Part shown: positions 59,754-64,000 of the stretch, piece by piece
How the letters are laid out: each line of letters opens with the position of its first letter
Numbering within the stretch: position 1 is the first letter of the stretch
Source: SHAN690 sp040221375
GTDB taxonomy: Bacteria > Bacteroidota > Bacteroidia > Flavobacteriales_G > Salibacteraceae
Assembly (NCBI GenBank): GCA_040221375.1
Contig: JAVKEP010000082.1
Coordinates: forward strand, 1 to 64,000
Length of the DNA: 64,000 nucleotides
Direction of reading: 5' to 3'
The notes under the pieces: model-generated
What the model saw: the letters and a program-made list of their open reading frames with translations, nothing else
Told to the model about the DNA's origin: nothing
The model's database searches: none
Translations under genes and position numbers: made by a program

Positions 59754-61569
59754 CTCGTTCTACGTTGAGCAGGTTAGCTTCTAAAACACGATCCTCCTTC
59801 AGGCTGTCGCGCACGCTTCCTCGGATGTAGCGTTCAATCATCAAGCTGGCAATGGGCGCCGCCCACGTGCCACCGAATCCAGCGTTTTCCACGTATACAG
59901 CAATGGCAATTTGAGGGTTTTCACGTGGAGCGAAGGCTATGAAAACCGAGTGATCCTCGCCATGTGGATTTTCAGCGGTACCCGTTTTGCCGCAAACGAT
60001 CAAGCTATCGATTCGAGCCCTGCGGGCTGTGCCACCAGGTTTATCTACCACACGCTGCATGGCATCAATCACCGGCTCAAAATAGGCCGCATCAATGTTT
60101 GTACTATGCGCCTCATAGCTAAGCGACGAATCCAGTCGACCGTCAAATTGCTTGACAATGTGCGGGTCAACGTAATAACCACGGTTGGCGATGATGGCTG
60201 CCAAGTTCGCCATTTGGAGCGGAACTACTTCTACCTCTCCTTGGCCGATGCTCACCGAATAAATGGTGCTAAACGCCCACCGGCGCGCACCGTAAATGCG
60301 ATCGTACAGCGCAACGTCTGGGATGCTACCACTTTTCAAGCTCGGCAGATCCAAAGCCAGTCGCTGCCCTAGGCCAAACTTCTTCACGCGCTTCTCCCAA
60401 GCGTCTAACCCAATAGCTGAATCTTCGAAATAGTTGCTCGACTTTCCTTGATTGATCAAGCGCTTGTATACCTGATGGAAATAAGGATTGCAAGACATTT
60501 GAATGGCCTCGCGAAGGTTCTGGGCCGAAGGGTGGTTGTGGCAACCTACCAGTGCCTTGTTGCACGCAATGCCCGTTTTTTCATTTACCACCCCTACGTC
60601 TAGCGCTATAAGGGCCTGAATGATCTTGAAGATGGAACCGGGAGGATACTTGGCCATCAGCGCACGATTAAATAGCGGATCGAGCGAATCATTTTGTACC
60701 AAAAGTTGATAATTCCTTGCCCGCTTGACGCCCACCAACAAGTTGGGGTCGTAAGTAGGACTCGATATGAGACAAAGCACTTCGCCCGTCCTAGGTTCGA
60801 TTGCTACGATGCTTCCTTTCTTATTCTGCATCAGGCGCTCTCCATAGTGTTGGAGGTCTAGGTCCAGGCCCGTGATTAAGTTGGTGCCGGCGTGCGCTGG
60901 AATGTCCAATTCGCCTCCTTTGTAGCGTCCTTGTACGGTGTTGTGCACATCTACCATCAATACCTCTCGTCCACGATCGCCGCGCAATACTTTTTCGTAT
61001 TGCCGTTCCAGCCCACTGATACCAATGAAGTCCCCAGATTTGTACACGCTATCTGCTTCTATATCCTTTGCACCGACTTCACCGATGTACCCCAACACGT
61101 GTCCAGCTACCGAATCAGGATAGATGCGTAAGCTTCTCTTCTGGCCGTAAAAGCCGTGGAATTGATATAAGCGCTCGGCGATCTGGGCGTATTCATCCGC
61201 GGTGAGTTGCTTCTGGAAAATGCTTGCTCTGTAGCTAGAGTACTCCCTTGCCTTATCCAATCGCCGATTGAATTCTTCAACGTCGATGTCGAGCAATCCA
61301 CAGAAGGCAGCGGTGTCGATTCCTTCAACTTGGCGCGGAACTACCATGAGGTCAAAGGCGGCTTGGTTTTGGACCAATATTTTGCCGTGACGGTCGTAGA
61401 CGATGCCTCGGGATGGATACTGAGTTACAAAACGAAGCGCCTGGTTATCGGCAGAGGAACCGTAGGAATCATCCAGCACTTGTATCACGAACAAACGGCC
61501 CAAAAAGATCAATCCAACCATCACAAAGACAGTGATCACTACGATCTTCCGATTCTCCAAATTATTCAT
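59743..61569 (-). CDS. mrdA: Penicillin-binding protein 2 (elongasome transpeptidase)
   Basis: 608 residues from ATG at 61569 (MNNLENRKIVVITVFVMVGL, membrane anchor). The pedestal/dimerisation domain (about 50-215) is followed by the transpeptidase domain with SxxK in KYPPGSIFKIIQALIALDV, SxN in IQMSCNPYFHQVYK and KTG in LIVCGKTGTAENPHGE. It cross-links peptidoglycan in lateral wall growth, paired with RodA. The start overlaps the end of mreD by 8 bases and the stop overlaps rodA by 11, so the genes are translated as a block. Confidence 0.94.
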   Translation of the reverse strand: MNNLENRKIVVITVFVMVGLIFLGRLFVIQVLDDSYGSSADNQALRFVTQYPSRGIVYDRHGKILVQNQAAFDLMVVPRQVEGIDTAAFCGLLDIDVEEFNRRLDKAREYSSYRASIFQKQLTADEYAQIAERLYQFHGFYGQKRSLRIYPDSVAGHVLGYIGEVGAKDIEADSVYKSGDFIGISGLERQYEKVLRGDRGREVLMVDVHNTVQGRYKGGELDIPAHAGTNLITGLDLDLQHYGERLMQNKKGSIVAIEPRTGEVLCLISSPTYDPNLLVGVKRARNYQLLVQNDSLDPLFNRALMAKYPPGSIFKIIQALIALDVGVVNEKTGIACNKALVGCHNHPSAQNLREAIQMSCNPYFHQVYKRLINQGKSSNYFEDSAIGLDAWEKRVKKFGLGQRLALDLPSLKSGSIPDVALYDRIYGARRWAFSTIYSVSIGQGEVEVVPLQMANLAAIIANRGYYVDPHIVKQFDGRLDSSLSYEAHSTNIDAAYFEPVIDAMQRVVDKPGGTARRARIDSLIVCGKTGTAENPHGEDHSVFIAFAPRENPQIAIAVYVENAGFGGTWAAPIASLMIERYIRGSVRDSLKEDRVLEANLLNVERDED

Positions 61570-62092
61570 AGCCAAGACTCGACTTTGGTGGTCGGGTAAA
61601 GAGCAATTGGATGATGACGATCAAAAGAACGGTGAAAAAGCTACTGCTTATCGACTTACCCAATGTAAAGAACAAGCCACTCATTCGAAACGTTTCGATG
61701 AAGAACAACACAAAGTGGTGCAAGAAAACCATGATGCCCGTGAAGGTGAGAAACCAGAGCCAGCCCATCTGACGGATGCTGATGGTACGCGTGAATTCGT
61801 ACCCGTCTCTGGGCGCCATATAGCGCAATACGTAAGGTCGGCCATATGCAAAGAATACAGAGGCGATGGTGTGCATGCCGAGCGTTTGGGAGAAAAGATC
61901 TACCAAGAAGCCAAGAACAAATGCGAGCAGAAGTCCAGCGTTGGGAGAGAAGTCTACCGGTAATACCAAAAGAAAGTAGATGTAGATATACGGATTGATC
62001 AAGCCAGAAAATTGCACATTGTTCATCAGAAAAACCTGAATCATGAGCAACAGAACGAAGCGTGCAATATGTGCGATCAATTCACGATTCAC
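61562..62092 (-). CDS. mreD: Rod shape-determining protein MreD
   Basis: 176 residues, five predicted membrane helices (MIQVFLMNNVQFSGLINPYI, YIYFLLVLPVDFSPNAGLLL, AFVLGFLVDLFSQTLGMHTI). The sequence is weakly conserved, as is usual for MreD, but size, topology and its place between mreC and mrdA identify it. It links MreC and the cell-wall synthases. It overlaps mreC by 4 bases and mrdA by 8. Confidence 0.9.
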   Translation of the reverse strand: MNRELIAHIARFVLLLMIQVFLMNNVQFSGLINPYIYIYFLLVLPVDFSPNAGLLLAFVLGFLVDLFSQTLGMHTIASVFFAYGRPYVLRYMAPRDGYEFTRTISIRQMGWLWFLTFTGIMVFLHHFVLFFIETFRMSGLFFTLGKSISSSFFTVLLIVIIQLLFTRPPKSSLGYE

Positions 62093-62889
62093 TCTTCCAT
62101 GATTTGAATGAGGCTATCCACCTCGGGTTTGGCTTTGTTTTCAATGATGTAAACATTGTACACCTTGCGAAAGTCTGTTGCGAGTTCAACGGTCACCGAC
62201 TGAAACCCAGAAGACTCATTCTTTTCGGAACTGAGTGCCTTGCCGACCAAAATATTGGACGGGAAAATACCTGAACCACCCCGGGTTACGATGGAGTCGC
62301 CTGTAAATACGCCGATGTGATTAGGGATGTCCTCTAAAATGGCCAATCGATCATTCTTCCCTTGCCACTTTAACAGCCCAAAGTAGTTGTTCTTTTTTAG
62401 CTTACAACTGATGGTTGATTGAGAATGAATGATGGGAAGTACCGTACTGTAATGCTCGCTCACACTGTGCACAACTCCTATGATTCCTTGAGGTCCCGCA
62501 ACGGCTTGCTGCGGAGTGATGCCTTCGGCTGCGCCTTTATCCAGTACGATGAAGTTGTTACCAAGATGATACGTGCTGTTAATCGCATGCGCGGTTTGGA
62601 AGTCGAAAGGGAGGTCGTGCTTGCGTTCGGCACCAGGAGCGTTTCGTACCCTCTGATGGAGTCGGCGATTTTCTTCGAGCAATTTTTCGTTCTCTTCTTT
62701 CAGTCCGATGTACTGAGCATAAGAATCCCGAATATCTGCGATATTGCCAGAAACCGAAGCAGCGGCGGTTTGGATCTTACTGTTGTGAAACCCATTGGTG
62801 GTTGTGAGCAAGGCAAATCCGATGAATTGCAATAGAAAGAAGAGCAACGTGAATTGGTTGTTCCAGATGAACTGAAGAAAGTTTCTCAT
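62089..62889 (-). CDS. mreC: Rod shape-determining protein MreC
   Basis: 266 residues. An N-terminal membrane helix (about 10-30) and a periplasmic coiled coil (ENEKLLEENRRLHQRVR) precede the MreC beta domain (about 110-265; FIVLDKGAAEGITPQQAVAG, PQGIIGVVHSVSEHYSTVLP, DSIVTRGGSGIFPSNILVGK). MreC scaffolds PBP2 and other elongasome parts outside the membrane. It lies 35 bases after mreB and overlaps mreD by 4 bases. Confidence 0.93.
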   Translation of the reverse strand: MRNFLQFIWNNQFTLLFFLLQFIGFALLTTTNGFHNSKIQTAAASVSGNIADIRDSYAQYIGLKEENEKLLEENRRLHQRVRNAPGAERKHDLPFDFQTAHAINSTYHLGNNFIVLDKGAAEGITPQQAVAGPQGIIGVVHSVSEHYSTVLPIIHSQSTISCKLKKNNYFGLLKWQGKNDRLAILEDIPNHIGVFTGDSIVTRGGSGIFPSNILVGKALSSEKNESSGFQSVTVELATDFRKVYNVYIIENKAKPEVDSLIQIMEE

Positions 62890-62924
62890 ACTCAGTCATG
62901 CGCTTTGCCAGCCGGTGAGGCTTG

Positions 62925-63947
62925 TTACCTCATTAAGAATGGGAAACGGTGTGCATTCTTCAATGCAATACCGGTTCCGCGTGCCACGGCGCGAAGCGGA
63001 TCTTCAGCGACGTGAACAGGAAGTTTGGTCTTCATGCTGATGCGCTTGTCAAGTCCTCTCAGCATCGAACCTCCACCTGCTAGGTAAATACCAGTACGGT
63101 AGATGTCAGCCGAAAGTTCAGGTGGCGTCATTTCAAGGGCGCTCAGAATTGCTTCTTCGATTTTAGAGATGGACTTGTCCAAAGCATGGCCAATCTCTAC
63201 ATAGGAAACCGTAATTTCTTTCGGTATGCCCGTCATCAAGTCCCTGCCGTGCACGGCCATGTCTTCGGGTGGGTCGTCGAGTTCGGTAATGGCTGCGCCG
63301 ACTTCGATTTTAATGCGCTCTGCGGTTCGTTCTCCGATGAGAATGTTGTGCTGCCTGCGCATGTAGTCTTCAATGTCGCTTGTGAATTCATCTCCCGCAA
63401 CGCGAATCGATTTATCACACACTATTCCACCAAGGGCGATGACCGCAATCTCACTCGTTCCACCACCGATGTCAATGATCATATTGCCCATGGGCTCTTC
63501 CACGTCAATTCCGATACCAATGGCGGCTGCCATAGGCTCGTGGATTAGGTAGACTTCTTTGGCACCTGCATGTTCTGCAGAATCTTTTACCGCACGCTTT
63601 TCAACTTCCGTGATTCCGGAAGGAATGCAAATCACCATTTTCAAGCTAGGCGTAAACAGTCGATTGCCATAGTTGATCATCTTGATCATCCCGCGAATCA
63701 TCTGCTCTGCTGCGTGAAAGTCAGCGATAACGCCATCCTTCAAAGGGCGAATTGTCCGTATGTTCTCGTGGGTCTTGCCATGCATTTGCATCGCTTGCCG
63801 ACCTACGGCGATTATTTTCTTGGTGGAGCGATCCTCTGCTACTATGGAAGGCTCATCCACCACAACCTTATCGTTGTGAATGATGATCGTATTCGCCGTT
63901 CCGAGGTCGATCGCTATTTCTTCTGTAAATATGTTAAACAGGCCCAT
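62925..63947 (-). CDS. mreB: Rod shape-determining protein MreB (bacterial actin)
   Basis: 340 residues. Actin-fold ATP-binding blocks are intact: IAIDLGTANTIIIHNDKVVV (phosphate 1), MIIDIGGGTSEIAVIALGGI (phosphate 2) and TGIYLAGGGSMLRGLDKRIS (adenosine). It forms membrane-bound filaments that steer cell-wall elongation. It is the first gene of the operon. GATTTTTG, one mismatch to the -7 consensus, lies 17 bases before the ATG. Confidence 0.97.
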   Translation of the reverse strand: MGLFNIFTEEIAIDLGTANTIIIHNDKVVVDEPSIVAEDRSTKKIIAVGRQAMQMHGKTHENIRTIRPLKDGVIADFHAAEQMIRGMIKMINYGNRLFTPSLKMVICIPSGITEVEKRAVKDSAEHAGAKEVYLIHEPMAAAIGIGIDVEEPMGNMIIDIGGGTSEIAVIALGGIVCDKSIRVAGDEFTSDIEDYMRRQHNILIGERTAERIKIEVGAAITELDDPPEDMAVHGRDLMTGIPKEITVSYVEIGHALDKSISKIEEAILSALEMTPPELSADIYRTGIYLAGGGSMLRGLDKRISMKTKLPVHVAEDPLRAVARGTGIALKNAHRFPFLMR

Positions 63948-64000
63948 TGCTATCTGTCTGGGTTCAAAAATCTTGGTTCGCTAAAAGTACTTTTTATTCT

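Overview
The window is a compact, gene-dense piece of a Bacteroidota chromosome, most likely Flavobacteriia (Flavobacteriales, Cryomorphaceae-like). This rests on type IX secretion genes (porU, porV), gliding genes gldD and gldE in the order mutY-ssb-gldE-gldD, many secreted proteins with T9SS C-terminal sorting domains, TAnnTTTG promoter elements, and almost no Shine-Dalgarno sequences. I see no insertion sequence, prophage, CRISPR array, tRNA or rRNA. No stretch above 300 bases lacks a gene; the longest gaps (818-993, 38453-38615, 49610-49785) are under 180 bases and hold regulatory DNA at most.

Layout. 1-1878 (minus): start of a carotenoid locus, CarH-like B12/MerR regulator, ECF sigma factor, then the 5' part of crtI, which runs off the left edge. 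2014-8565: uvrC overlapping a PAS histidine kinase, gpsA, and a PrsW-type membrane protease. 8706-12269: a large secreted PKD-repeat protein. 12317-17192: lysS diverging from an operon of phosphoglucose/phosphomannose isomerase, a serine hydrolase, an unknown protein and a 3'-5' exonuclease. 17249-23424: porV-porU. 23536-29128: pssA-purS facing tatC, a DUF5686 outer-membrane protein and lptB with an extra zinc-ribbon tail. 29219-33983: a small unknown protein and heme A synthase facing mutY-ssb-gldE-gldD. 34106-39740: HU, a TPR protein, a 30-residue basic protein, RNase G, recX, prfB and a kinase-like protein without an ATPase domain. 39865-45056: a small membrane protein, fumC, manC, a small lipoprotein, a SprT-like protein and the MlaE/MlaF transporter pair. 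45115-54134: three more large type B T9SS cargo proteins and an M20 dipeptidase. 54135-58455: a LEA-type lipoprotein, a GH3 enzyme, a YihY protein and a secreted nuclease-like protein. 58452-63947 (minus): the cell-shape operon mreB-mreC-mreD-mrdA-rodA.

How the genes fit together. Envelope biogenesis dominates: cell-wall elongation (mre/mrd), lipid and LPS transport (lptB, mlaEF, pssA), protein export (tatC), and T9SS (PorV shuttle, PorU sortase) with at least five cargo proteins encoded here. The carotenoid end suggests a light- or B12-responsive cascade.

The most notable observations are: (1) a recurring start module in which TAnnTTTG lies 4-8 bases before the ATG, implying many leaderless mRNAs; (2) a CarH-like regulator that keeps the B12 motifs but has Ser where CarH has its photoproduct His, with a perfect inverted repeat upstream of the sigma gene; (3) an LptB-zinc-ribbon fusion; (4) small genes of 30, 52 and 57 codons; (5) prfB without the programmed frameshift; and (6) a DHp-only histidine-kinase-like protein.
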